From the NCBI GenBank assembly GCA_945939115.1, contig CAMEVC010000007.1:20302-84301 (forward strand): a stretch of DNA of 64,000 nt. Reading direction: 5' to 3'. Position numbers and translations under genes: made by a program. Shown in pieces: positions 1-10,368 of the stretch. The notes below the pieces were generated by a model. It worked only from the letters and a program-made list of their open reading frames with translations, was not told the DNA's origin and ran no database searches. The stretch is from an uncultured Eubacterium sp. (lineage in GTDB: Bacteria; Bacillota; Clostridia; Lachnospirales; Lachnospiraceae). Numbering within the stretch: the stretch's first letter is position 1; every line of letters begins with the position of its first letter.

Positions 1-132
1 GAAGTTGTTATGCAGGTTAAACCTGGAGATAAGGTTATTTATTCTAAGTATTCAGGAACAGAGGTTAAGCTTGATGAGGATGAGAATCTCATCATTGTTA
101 AGCAGTCAGATATTCTTGCAATTATTGAATAA
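1..132 (+). CDS. groES: Co-chaperonin GroES, C-terminal end (partial)
   Basis: The window opens inside this gene; 43 codons and a TAA stop at 130-132 are visible. The residues [20 protein letters not shown] match the C-terminal half of GroES, the heptameric lid that caps GroEL in the cytoplasm and helps ATP-driven protein folding. It is followed after 69 bases by groL on the same strand, the usual groESL operon. The heat-shock operator expected for such operons (CIRCE) would lie upstream of the window and cannot be seen. Confidence 0.93.
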   Translation, partial: EVVMQVKPGDKVIYSKYSGTEVKLDEDENLIIVKQSDILAIIE

Positions 133-177
133 TTGGGGATGATATCAGAGATAACATATTTTTTAATATATATGTAG

Positions 178-1827
<1,650 letters not shown>

Positions 1828-1858
1828 TCTCCGTAAATATATATATTTGACAATACAG

Positions 1859-1896
1859 CCCGGTGGGATATTATTTCTCGCCGGGTAAATTGCTTT
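1859..1896 (+). terminator. Putative terminator after groL
   Basis: Seven-base arms (1859-1865 and 1879-1885, one T-G wobble) enclose a 13-base loop. Only a short, interrupted T stretch follows, so termination may be partial. Confidence 0.5.
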
Positions 1897-1922
1897 AAGA
1901 AAGGTATTAAGGGTATAGGTTT

Positions 1923-2429
1923 ATGTTTGAAGGAACAGTTGAACAGATTGTTAAGGTTACAGCACCTAAGATATCAGTTTTATATAGAGTTGTGCTGGTT
2001 ATTGTCTGCCTGATTGCGGCAACCACAATCCCCCAGACGGGATGGTTTGGAGTGCTGGTTCTTGTTGCATTTATCTTCTTCACAGTATATGTATTTGAAC
2101 ATTACAGCGCAGAATATGAATATTCTTATGTTGACGGAAGCATATCTATTGATAAGATAATGGCTAAATCAGTCAGGAAAAAAGTTGGAACATTTGACCT
2201 GACCAGAGCGGTTCTTGTGGCAAAGGTTAATAGTCAGGAGGCCCTTGGAAAAGCCAGACAGCAACTCAGAACATATAACTGCTCATCGGGGGTTGACGAC
2301 CCGGATGATATAGTAATATACACTTACGAGAGTGAAAGCAACGAGATGGTGAGATTGTTCATGCTGCCTAATGATGCCATGCTTGAAGCTATCAGAGGTG
2401 CTGTCGAAAGAAGTGCGCTACATTTATAA
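1923..2429 (+). CDS. Hypothetical two-TM membrane protein
   Basis: 168 residues. Two hydrophobic segments (about 16-38 and 42-60) are separated by a short turn, and the remaining C-terminal ~105 residues are soluble and mixed alpha/beta in character. This resembles small Lachnospiraceae membrane proteins of unknown function with a PH-like tail. No catalytic motif is visible. It lies between groL and guaB, separated from groL by a hairpin. Function unknown; it is a real gene by length, codon use and the absence of a competing frame. Confidence 0.75.
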   Translation: MFEGTVEQIVKVTAPKISVLYRVVLVIVCLIAATTIPQTGWFGVLVLVAFIFFTVYVFEHYSAEYEYSYVDGSISIDKIMAKSVRKKVGTFDLTRAVLVAKVNSQEALGKARQQLRTYNCSSGVDDPDDIVIYTYESESNEMVRLFMLPNDAMLEAIRGAVERSALHL

Positions 2430-2436
2430 AAAGTGT

Positions 2437-2465
2437 TTGACTTTTAGCTTTTCTTTTGTTATATT
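2437..2465 (+). promoter_or_regulatory. Sigma-A-type promoter for guaB leader
   Basis: TTGACT (2437-2442), 17-base spacer, TATATT (2460-2465). Transcription would start near 2472, about 135 bases before guaB, and would run through the hairpin at 2515-2540. Confidence 0.7.
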
Positions 2466-2514
2466 CTCATGTAATATAATCAATATCGATAAGTGGTCGA
2501 TTCATTTTAGAAAC

Positions 2515-2548
2515 ATCCGAATTAATTATTTTATTCGGATTTTTTCTT
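2515..2548 (+). terminator. Terminator-like hairpin in guaB leader (possible attenuator)
   Basis: ATCCGAA (2515-2521) pairs with TTCGGAT (2534-2540) around a 12-base loop and is followed at once by TTTTTCTT. It lies between a good promoter and guaB, so it either attenuates guaB or ends a short RNA of about 70-75 bases. No purine-riboswitch core sequence is recognisable in the leader. Confidence 0.55.
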
Positions 2549-2583
2549 ATATTATTAAAACACACTTATATTATTAAAACACA
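2546..2583 (+). repeat. Perfect 19-bp tandem duplication upstream of guaB
   Basis: Two identical adjoining 19-base units, 2546-2564 and 2565-2583, each beginning CTTATATTATT and ending AAAACACA. They lie between the leader hairpin and the guaB ribosome site. It looks like a simple slippage duplication in AT-rich leader DNA. Confidence 0.9.
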
Positions 2584-2603
2584 ATAGAAAGCGAGGATTT
2601 TAG

Positions 2604-4067
<1,464 letters not shown>

Positions 4068-4080
4068 TATGATTAATACG

Positions 4081-4111
4081 CCCGGACAGCGATGCTGTCC
4101 GGGTATTTTTG
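4081..4111 (+). terminator. Intrinsic terminator after guaB
   Basis: Perfect 10-base arms (4081-4090 and 4094-4103) with a 3-base loop, followed by TATTTTTG. Confidence 0.9.
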
Positions 4112-4151
4112 TAAGTTTAGGAGCGACCCGCAAACTAGCTGAAAGAAATTA

Positions 4152-4181
4152 TTGCTAATAAATGAGTAAATGATGTATAAT
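4152..4181 (+). promoter_or_regulatory. Probable promoter for the CheX-like/CheY-like pair
   Basis: Perfect -10 TATAAT (4176-4181) with a weaker -35 TTGCTA (4152-4157) at 18 bases. The transcript would cover the CheX-like gene, the response regulator and truA. Confidence 0.55.
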
Positions 4182-4260
4182 GTGTCTAGTAGAAATATAT
4201 TAATATGTATGAACAGATATATTTTGGGGGTGTCTATTATTAACCAGAAGGAGAAAGCGT

Positions 4261-4845
4261 ATGAAGGACAGAATACTCGGCAAATATATCGCGCGAAATC
4301 ACTGTGATGGAGTACTTACAGACAAAGAGCTGCAGGTCATAAGACAGGGCGACGTGGACAAGATGGTTGAAACATTTCTGGATATGGGAAATGATTATTA
4401 TAAGGCTCAGATGCAGTGTATGCTCAAGAGTCTCGGCTCATCGATGTCTGGCGATATAGAGCTTGACCATATTGATTATGAAAGAGAATATAAAGGACAG
4501 TTTATAGGATGTCAGGTTATGGACGGAGATATTGATGTGTTCCTTGGAGTTGCAGGAAACAGCAAAGAACTATTAAGACTTGCATCTGCATATGCGCAGG
4601 AAGAACTGGAAGAGTTTGATGAGGATGCGTATGATGCACTGTGTGAGCTTATTAATATTATGAATGGCGCTTATGCAACAAGGTTGTGCAACGAAGATAT
4701 AGATGTTACACTTCATCCACCTGTATTTTATAGAAATACAGAGGTTACTGCCGATAATGGATTATATGTGGTAACATTTGCTATGGGGGATAATTTGTTT
4801 AAGATTTTAATGGTTGCAGATGACAAGATCAGACTCTCAGCTTAA
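4261..4845 (+). CDS. CheX/CheC-like chemotaxis phosphatase
   Basis: 194 residues. The segment around 125-132 (DALCELIN) fits the CheC/CheX/FliY signature D/S-x3-E-x2-N, with D125, E129 and N132. In characterised members E and N position the water that removes phosphate from CheY-P. The preceding ~60 residues form an extra N-terminal helical region not typical of short CheX. Fifteen bases downstream is a stand-alone CheY-like receiver, the expected substrate, so the two may form a self-contained switch. No flagellar or receptor genes are nearby. The family assignment rests on this motif and the neighbour. Confidence 0.7.
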   Translation: MKDRILGKYIARNHCDGVLTDKELQVIRQGDVDKMVETFLDMGNDYYKAQMQCMLKSLGSSMSGDIELDHIDYEREYKGQFIGCQVMDGDIDVFLGVAGNSKELLRLASAYAQEELEEFDEDAYDALCELINIMNGAYATRLCNEDIDVTLHPPVFYRNTEVTADNGLYVVTFAMGDNLFKILMVADDKIRLSA

Positions 4846-4860
4846 TAAGGAGAATTAGGT

Positions 4861-5226
4861 ATGGCGAAGATTTTAATAGTAGATGATTCAAAAACATCAA
4901 GAAAATTTTTAAGAAATATGCTCGAAGATGCAGGTCATGAGATTGTGGCTGAGGCTGTTAACGGAGCAGAGGGAATAGAGAAATTCAGATTATACAATCC
5001 GGATGTGGTAACAATGGATATTACAATGCCTGTAATGGATGGTATTGAAGCTGTTAAAGAAATTATCGATATTGATCCGACCGCTAAGGTTATTATGGTA
5101 ACAGCAGCGGGACAGAAGACTAATATGGTGGAAGCGTTGAAGAGAGGAGCGGCTGATTTTATTCAGAAGCCATTTGACAGTTCAGTGATACTTAACACAA
5201 TAGAAAAGGTTTTGGAAGACGAATAA
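4861..5226 (+). CDS. Single-domain CheY-like response regulator
   Basis: 121 residues, a lone receiver domain without an output domain. Phospho-acceptor pocket: D8/D9 (IVDDS), D53 (MDITMP), T81 (VTAAG), K103 (QKPFD), all conserved, so it should be phosphorylatable. It follows the CheX-like phosphatase with a good ribosome site (AAGGAG) and its stop overlaps the truA start by one base (TAATG). It probably transmits a chemotaxis-type signal; the kinase is not in the window. Confidence 0.93.
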   Translation: MAKILIVDDSKTSRKFLRNMLEDAGHEIVAEAVNGAEGIEKFRLYNPDVVTMDITMPVMDGIEAVKEIIDIDPTAKVIMVTAAGQKTNMVEALKRGAADFIQKPFDSSVILNTIEKVLEDE

Positions 5227-5963
5227 TGTATAATTACCGTATAGAAATTGAGTATGATGGCGGAAGATATGACGGCTGGCAGAGGCTGGGGAAGGATGCA
5301 AGCACTAACACTGTCGAGAGTAAGCTGACAGAAATCATTAACAGGATGACTGGTGAGAATGTTGATATGTATGTGGGTTCTCGAACGGAGAAAGGTGTGC
5401 ATGCACTGTGTCAGACAGCTAATTTCAAGTTATCCGGGCATAGGGAGACATTGGATATCAGAAATTATCTGAACAGATATCTGCCAAGAGATATAGCTGT
5501 TATGTCGGTTGATGAGGTTGATGAAAGGTTTCACAGCCAGTTGAATGCGAAGTCCAGAATATATGAATACAGACTTGATATAGGTAATATCGCTAATGTG
5601 TTCAGGAGGGAATATGCTTATCATACATTTGATATGCCTGATTTTGACGCAATGAGAAAGGCGGCAGGATATTTTGAAGGAAGCCATGATTTTAAAGCGT
5701 TTACATCGGCAAAGAAGAGCAAGAGTACCGTGCGTAATATCAAGTCAGTGAGGATTGATTATGAGGGAAGCCGGGCATATATAAGAATTGAAGCTGATGA
5801 TTTTCTTCATAATATGGCAAGATATATAATAGGGATGTTGCTTGATGTTGGAAACGGACTCAGGAAACCGGAAGATGTGAAAAAATGTCTTGAGGGTGAA
5901 GAGATTGCTATGTCTCTTCCAGCAGAAAGTTATGGGCTTTTCCTTGTTAAAGTTGTTTATTAG
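5226..5963 (+). CDS. truA: TruA-family tRNA pseudouridine synthase with Asp-to-Glu active site
   Basis: 245 residues, the usual TruA length; the family isomerises uridines 38-40 of the tRNA anticodon arm. Family features are present: N-terminal EYDGGRYDGWQ, central GVHALCQTANF, and C-terminal DDFLHNMARYIIG. The catalytic loop normally reads RTDxGVHA, with Asp as the absolutely conserved nucleophile. Here it reads SRTEKGVHA with Glu at position 55 (codon GAG). The rest of the fold looks intact, so this is either a divergent paralog with altered activity or a real variant. It is translationally coupled to the response regulator, an odd partner for a tRNA enzyme. Confidence 0.85.
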   Translation: MYNYRIEIEYDGGRYDGWQRLGKDASTNTVESKLTEIINRMTGENVDMYVGSRTEKGVHALCQTANFKLSGHRETLDIRNYLNRYLPRDIAVMSVDEVDERFHSQLNAKSRIYEYRLDIGNIANVFRREYAYHTFDMPDFDAMRKAAGYFEGSHDFKAFTSAKKSKSTVRNIKSVRIDYEGSRAYIRIEADDFLHNMARYIIGMLLDVGNGLRKPEDVKKCLEGEEIAMSLPAESYGLFLVKVVY

Positions 5964-5973
5964 ATATTATAAA

Positions 5974-6014
5974 GCTGTCGTATTAAGAGCAGTTTCTTAG
6001 TGCGACAGCATTTT
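5974..6014 (+). terminator. Terminator after truA
   Basis: Nine-base arms (5974-5982 and 6001-6009, one wobble) with an 18-base loop, then ATTTT. Confidence 0.7.
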
Positions 6015-6034
6015 AAATGTAAAAGGTGGAAGAT

Positions 6035-7801
6035 ATGAAGACAATAATTGAACTTATTACTGATGAGATTAAAAAGGCATTTGCAGAATGCGGATATGAT
6101 GAATCATATGCTAAGGTTACTATATCTAACAGACCGGATTTATGCGAGTTTCAGTGTAATGGAGCTATGGCTGCAGCTAAGGCCTACAAGAAAGCTCCTT
6201 TTATGATAGCGGATGAGGTTGTTGCAAAGTTAGACGGAAACATTTTGTTTGCTAAGATTGAAAGTGTAAAACCGGGATTTATTAATATCGACATCAGCCA
6301 AGATTATCTTGCCGGTTATCTTAATGAAATGGCAGTTGCAGCCAGATTTGGATATGTTAATCCGGATGCGGATAAGACGGTTATTGTTGATTATGGCGGA
6401 GCTAACGCTGCTAAGCCACTGCATGTAGGACATTTAAGATCCGCAGTAATTGGAGAGAGTGTTAAGAGAATAAACCAGTATGTGGGCAATAAGACTATCG
6501 GAGATGTTCATCTGGGTGACTGGGGATTGCAGATGGGTCTTATTATTGAAGAGTTAAGAGATAGAAAGCCGGAACTTCCTTATTTCGACCAGAATTATGA
6601 GGGGGAGTATCCAAGTGAGGCTCCATTTACAATAGCGGAGCTGGAGGAGATATATCCGGCAGCATCGGCCAAGTCTAAGGAAGATGAAGCATTTGCAGCA
6701 AGAGCGCATGAGGCAACACTTAAGCTGCAGAGTGGGGACAAGGCTTGCAGGGCAATATGGCATCACATAATGAATGTATCTAAGGCTGATTTGAAGAAGA
6801 ACTATGATAATCTCAATGTGCATTTTGATTTGTGGAAGGGAGAATCGGATGCACAGCCTTATATAGATGACATGGTTAATAAGATGGTGGCAGACGGTAT
6901 CGCCTATGAGAGCCAGGGAGCTACTGTGGTGGATATTAAACAGGATGGGGACACTAAAGAACTGCCTCCATGTATTGTCAGAAAGTCAGATGGAGCCGCT
7001 CTCTATGCTACGTCAGACCTTGCGACAATTGTGGAGAGGGAGAAACTATACCATCCGGACACTTATATTTATCTTGCTGATAAGAGACAGGAACTGCATT
7101 TTACGCAGGTGTTCAGAACCGCTAAGAAGGCAGGGATTGTTGCTCCGGAAGCTGATATGAGATTTGTGGGCTTCGGAACTATGAATGGCAGGGACGGAAA
7201 GCCTTTTAAGACCCGTTCCGGTGGAGTAATGAGGCTTGAACACCTTATTGAGGATATTGATGATGCAGTGTATGACAAGATTATGTCTAACAGAACTGTT
7301 GAGGAATCAGAAGCCAGGGAAACAGCCAGAATAGTCGGACTTGCAGCCCTGAAATACGGAGACCTCTCTAATCAGGCATCTAAGGATTATGTATTTGATG
7401 TTGAGAGATTTTCTTCCTTTGAGGGAAATACCGGACCTTATATTCTGTACACAATTGTCAGAATCAAATCTATTCTTGCTAAGTATATGGAGAATAATGA
7501 AAGCCTGGAGGGACTTAATATTATGGGTGCTGCAGAGGAGAGTGAGAAGAATCTGTCTCTGGCACTTGTTAAGTTTTCCGATGTGATAGACGGAGCTTAC
7601 AGGGATAATGCTCCACACAAGATATGTCAGTTTATATATGAAGTGTCTAATGCATTTAATGGCTTTTACCATAATAATAAGATTCTTACAGAGCCGGATG
7701 AGGCAAAGAAGTCGAGTTATATTGCACTTATCAGTCTTACCAAGAGGATTCTTGAGCAGTGTATTGAACTGCTTGCAATTCAGTGTCCGGACAGAATGTA
7801 A
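6035..7801 (+). CDS. argS: Arginyl-tRNA synthetase
   Basis: Class I synthetase that charges tRNA-Arg. I place the start at ATG 6035 (MKTIIELI): the in-frame GTG at 6026 is part of the ribosome site AAAAGGTGG itself. 588 residues. An N-terminal tRNA D-loop-binding domain (1-110) precedes the HIGH motif as HVGH (130-133, in GGANAAKPLHVGHLRSAVIG). The KMSKS-equivalent loop is the divergent FKTRSGG typical of bacterial ArgRS, and the C-terminal helical anticodon domain contains the DALR-type signature. It ends 12 bases before a glycosyltransferase gene. Confidence 0.97.
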   Translation: MKTIIELITDEIKKAFAECGYDESYAKVTISNRPDLCEFQCNGAMAAAKAYKKAPFMIADEVVAKLDGNILFAKIESVKPGFINIDISQDYLAGYLNEMAVAARFGYVNPDADKTVIVDYGGANAAKPLHVGHLRSAVIGESVKRINQYVGNKTIGDVHLGDWGLQMGLIIEELRDRKPELPYFDQNYEGEYPSEAPFTIAELEEIYPAASAKSKEDEAFAARAHEATLKLQSGDKACRAIWHHIMNVSKADLKKNYDNLNVHFDLWKGESDAQPYIDDMVNKMVADGIAYESQGATVVDIKQDGDTKELPPCIVRKSDGAALYATSDLATIVEREKLYHPDTYIYLADKRQELHFTQVFRTAKKAGIVAPEADMRFVGFGTMNGRDGKPFKTRSGGVMRLEHLIEDIDDAVYDKIMSNRTVEESEARETARIVGLAALKYGDLSNQASKDYVFDVERFSSFEGNTGPYILYTIVRIKSILAKYMENNESLEGLNIMGAAEESEKNLSLALVKFSDVIDGAYRDNAPHKICQFIYEVSNAFNGFYHNNKILTEPDEAKKSSYIALISLTKRILEQCIELLAIQCPDRM

Positions 7802-7813
7802 AGGAGATGGGGA

Positions 7814-8839
7814 ATGGGTAAATTATTATCATTTGCTATACCGTGTTATAACTCTGCGGAGTATATGGAACACTGCATTAATACAGTTATAGCCGGTGGA
7901 GAAGAGGTTGAGGTAATCATTGTTGACGATGGTTCTACAAAGGATAATACATACGAAATTGCGAAACGATATGAAAAGGAATATCCGAATATCGTAAAGG
8001 CAGTTCACCAGGAGAATGGAGGGCATGGGGAGGCTGTAAATACCGGACTTAAACATGCTACAGGAAAGTTTTTCAAGGTGGTTGACAGTGATGACTGGGT
8101 AGATGCAAAAAGCTACAAAAGAATGCTCGCCACTCTCAGGAGTTTTGATGAGGGGAAAGAGCCTGACATGGTTATTGCAAACTATGTATATGAGAAGGTT
8201 GGCGCAAAGAGAAAGAAAGTAATACATTATGAAAATGTTTTTCCTGTGGAGCAGATGTTTACATGGAATGACATTGACATTAGCAAGTTCAAAGTAGACC
8301 AGTATATTCTCATGCACACTGTTGTTTATAGGACGAAGCTTTTAAAGGACTGTGGACTGAGCCTGCCAAAACACACATTTTATGTGGATAATATATTTGT
8401 TTTCGAACCACTTCCATATGTTAAGAATCTGTATTATGTTAATACGAATTTCTACAGGTATTTCATAGGAAGAGAAGACCAGTCAGTCAATGAAAGTGTA
8501 ATGATTTCAAGAATTGACCAGCAGCTTTCTGTCAATAAGCGGATGATAGATTCCTTCCTCGAAGAGGATCCGGGTAATGTAAATTGCAGGAAATATATGA
8601 TTAATTATCTCAGAATAATGATGGAGGTTTCGTCAATATTTCTCATTGTATCCGGCACTAAGGAAAACCTTCAGAAGAAAAAGGATTTGTGGAAATATGC
8701 AAAGGACAAGGATGAGAAGCTGTACAGAAAGTTAAGATACAGCCTTCTTGGATGGTCGGTTAATATCCCTACAGGTTTTGGAAGATGGATTTCCAAGAAG
8801 GGATATAAGGTAGCAAACAATATTATAGGATTTAACTAA
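7814..8839 (+). CDS. Family 2 glycosyltransferase
   Basis: 341 residues. GT-A fold with nucleotide-sugar motifs near the N-terminus: VDDGSTKDN (about 38-46) and VDSDDWVD (about 92-99, the DxD-type metal site). The C-terminal ~120 residues are helical without clear membrane spans. It adds a sugar from a nucleotide donor to an unknown acceptor, probably at the inner membrane face for a cell-wall glycopolymer. The ribosome site AAGGAGATGGGG lies directly after argS, so it may be co-transcribed. Specificity cannot be read. Confidence 0.9.
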   Translation: MGKLLSFAIPCYNSAEYMEHCINTVIAGGEEVEVIIVDDGSTKDNTYEIAKRYEKEYPNIVKAVHQENGGHGEAVNTGLKHATGKFFKVVDSDDWVDAKSYKRMLATLRSFDEGKEPDMVIANYVYEKVGAKRKKVIHYENVFPVEQMFTWNDIDISKFKVDQYILMHTVVYRTKLLKDCGLSLPKHTFYVDNIFVFEPLPYVKNLYYVNTNFYRYFIGREDQSVNESVMISRIDQQLSVNKRMIDSFLEEDPGNVNCRKYMINYLRIMMEVSSIFLIVSGTKENLQKKKDLWKYAKDKDEKLYRKLRYSLLGWSVNIPTGFGRWISKKGYKVANNIIGFN

Positions 8840-8865
8840 AAGATTGGTATAGAGGAGAAGAGAAT

Positions 8866-9630
8866 ATGTCGATAATTGATTCATTCAGACTGGATGGAAA
8901 GGTTGCAGTTGTGACAGGAGCCAACACCGGGCTTGGACAGGGTATGGCGGTGGCACTGGCACAGGCAGGGGCTAAGGTTGCAGGTGTTGCAAGGAGGTCC
9001 TGCGAGGAAACAAGAAAGCTTATTGAGGCAGAGGGGGGCAAATTCGTTGAAATAATAGCTGATCTCTCAGATATGGCATCTGTAGATATAATAGTGAAGG
9101 GTGCTGTTGATGCCTTTGGGCAGGTGGACATTCTTGTAAACAATGCGGGACTTATAAAGAGAAATGACGCAATTGATTTCACGGAGGAAGAGTGGGACAG
9201 CGTTATTCAGGTTAATGAGAAGATGGTATTCTTTTTAAGTCAGGCATTTGCCAGACAATATATTAAGCAGGGACATGGAGGCAAGATAATAAACATTAAT
9301 TCTATGCTTTCTTATCAGGGTGGAATCAGAGTGCCGTCATATACAGCAAGCAAGAGTGCCTGCATGGGACTCACTAAGGCTATGTGCAATGAGTGGGCAG
9401 GGTATAATATTAACGTCAATGCTATTGCTCCGGGTTATATGGCCACTAATAATACGGCACAGTTAAGAAGTGACTCAGATAGAAGTGAGGCTATTATAGA
9501 TAGAATTCCTGCAGGAAGATGGGGAACTCCTGATGACATGAAGGGAGCAGTTGTATTCCTTGCCTCTTCCGCTTCAGATTATGTCAATGGTTTCACACTG
9601 GCTGTAGATGGCGGATGGCTTGCAAGATAA
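8866..9630 (+). CDS. kduD: 2-dehydro-3-deoxy-D-gluconate 5-dehydrogenase (KduD)
   Basis: 254-residue short-chain dehydrogenase. NAD-binding glycine motif TGANTGLG at 17-24; catalytic S146, Y159 and K163 (SYTASKSA). The run INSMLSYQGGIRVPSYTASK and RIPAGRWGTPDD are characteristic of KduD, which interconverts 2,5-diketo-3-deoxygluconate and 2-keto-3-deoxygluconate in the breakdown of unsaturated uronates from pectin. No other pectin genes are adjacent. The RBS AGAGGAGAAGAG is strong and a terminator follows. Another SDR specificity is possible but less likely. Confidence 0.88.
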   Translation: MSIIDSFRLDGKVAVVTGANTGLGQGMAVALAQAGAKVAGVARRSCEETRKLIEAEGGKFVEIIADLSDMASVDIIVKGAVDAFGQVDILVNNAGLIKRNDAIDFTEEEWDSVIQVNEKMVFFLSQAFARQYIKQGHGGKIININSMLSYQGGIRVPSYTASKSACMGLTKAMCNEWAGYNINVNAIAPGYMATNNTAQLRSDSDRSEAIIDRIPAGRWGTPDDMKGAVVFLASSASDYVNGFTLAVDGGWLAR

Positions 9631-9637
9631 TAATTAA

Positions 9638-9686
9638 GCGGTTTGGCATATTGTAAGTAACAGCAATATGTCAAACCGCTTTTTTA
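9638..9686. terminator. Terminator between kduD and a convergent gene
   Basis: Sixteen-base arms (9638-9653 and 9664-9679, one G-T wobble) with a 10-base loop, then seven Ts on the plus strand. The AT-rich left flank means it could also end the minus-strand gene. Confidence 0.92.
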
Positions 9687-9696
9687 TACAGATTAA

Positions 9697-10218
9697 TTAG
9701 AAGTATATTTTACAGATGTTTCTGTCCACGTGAGACTTGATAAAGCGAGGAATCTCAGTTCTGATATCGTCAGGCATATCCTTCTGGCACAGCATGACAA
9801 TCATTCTCCCTTTATTAAACAGCATGTAATAACCGAATTTGTTATAAACACTTGTGAATTGATTCCATTCATAGGTGTAGGTAAGACCATGCTCAGGGAT
9901 ATCAGCCATGATAGCATTATCCATAAGAGTTATGGTGCATGGAGCATCCTCTGATGGGTCTCTGTGCTTAAGATGATAGTTTACACTTGTCCTGAACTGA
10001 TATGTGAAAATGTAAATAGGATAAAACCAGCAAACTGCGTACAGAATGAGAAGAAAGCTGGAGTAAAATCCATATATAAGAAGAATCAGCGAAATAATCG
10101 CCGGTGTCCATGATAATATGAGTTCAATAGGGTTCCTGATAAATCTATTCCAGAATACAATTTTCGAATAGTCCTTTCCGGAAGCTTTTAATGTTGTGTC
10201 ATACTTAATAATATCCAT
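9697..10218 (-). CDS. YcxB-like membrane protein
   Basis: 173 residues. Two adjacent membrane helices at about 34-50 and 53-75, then a soluble C-terminal domain of beta character containing AIMADIPEHGLTYTYEWNQF. This layout, with an aromatic strand followed by YYMLFNKGRMIVML, is the YcxB-type C-terminal domain found in many small Firmicute membrane proteins of unknown role. It stands alone on the minus strand. No enzyme motif is seen. Confidence 0.75.
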   Translation of the reverse strand: MDIIKYDTTLKASGKDYSKIVFWNRFIRNPIELILSWTPAIISLILLIYGFYSSFLLILYAVCWFYPIYIFTYQFRTSVNYHLKHRDPSEDAPCTITLMDNAIMADIPEHGLTYTYEWNQFTSVYNKFGYYMLFNKGRMIVMLCQKDMPDDIRTEIPRFIKSHVDRNICKIYF

Positions 10219-10306
10219 AAAAATCCATCCTGCAAGTTAGTATAAGTATATAATAGCACGCAGTTTTATATAAAACAATTAATTATCTGTTAAATCAAAA
10301 AATCGG

Positions 10307-10335
10307 TTTCCAAAAGGGGCTTAATAGGATATAAT
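10307..10335 (+). promoter_or_regulatory. Probable promoter for the GGDEF-EAL/pyr operon
   Basis: TATAAT at 10330-10335 with TTTCCA at 10307-10312 (17-base spacer). A start near 10342 supports the TTG start at 10369 rather than the upstream ATG at 10348. Confidence 0.5.
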
Positions 10336-10368
10336 AATAAAAGATTTATGTATTGTCGGAGGGATATT

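Noticed and set aside
6026..6034. GTG start for argS at 6026
   Set aside because: This GTG is part of the ribosome-binding sequence for the ATG at 6035, and ArgRS normally begins at that ATG.
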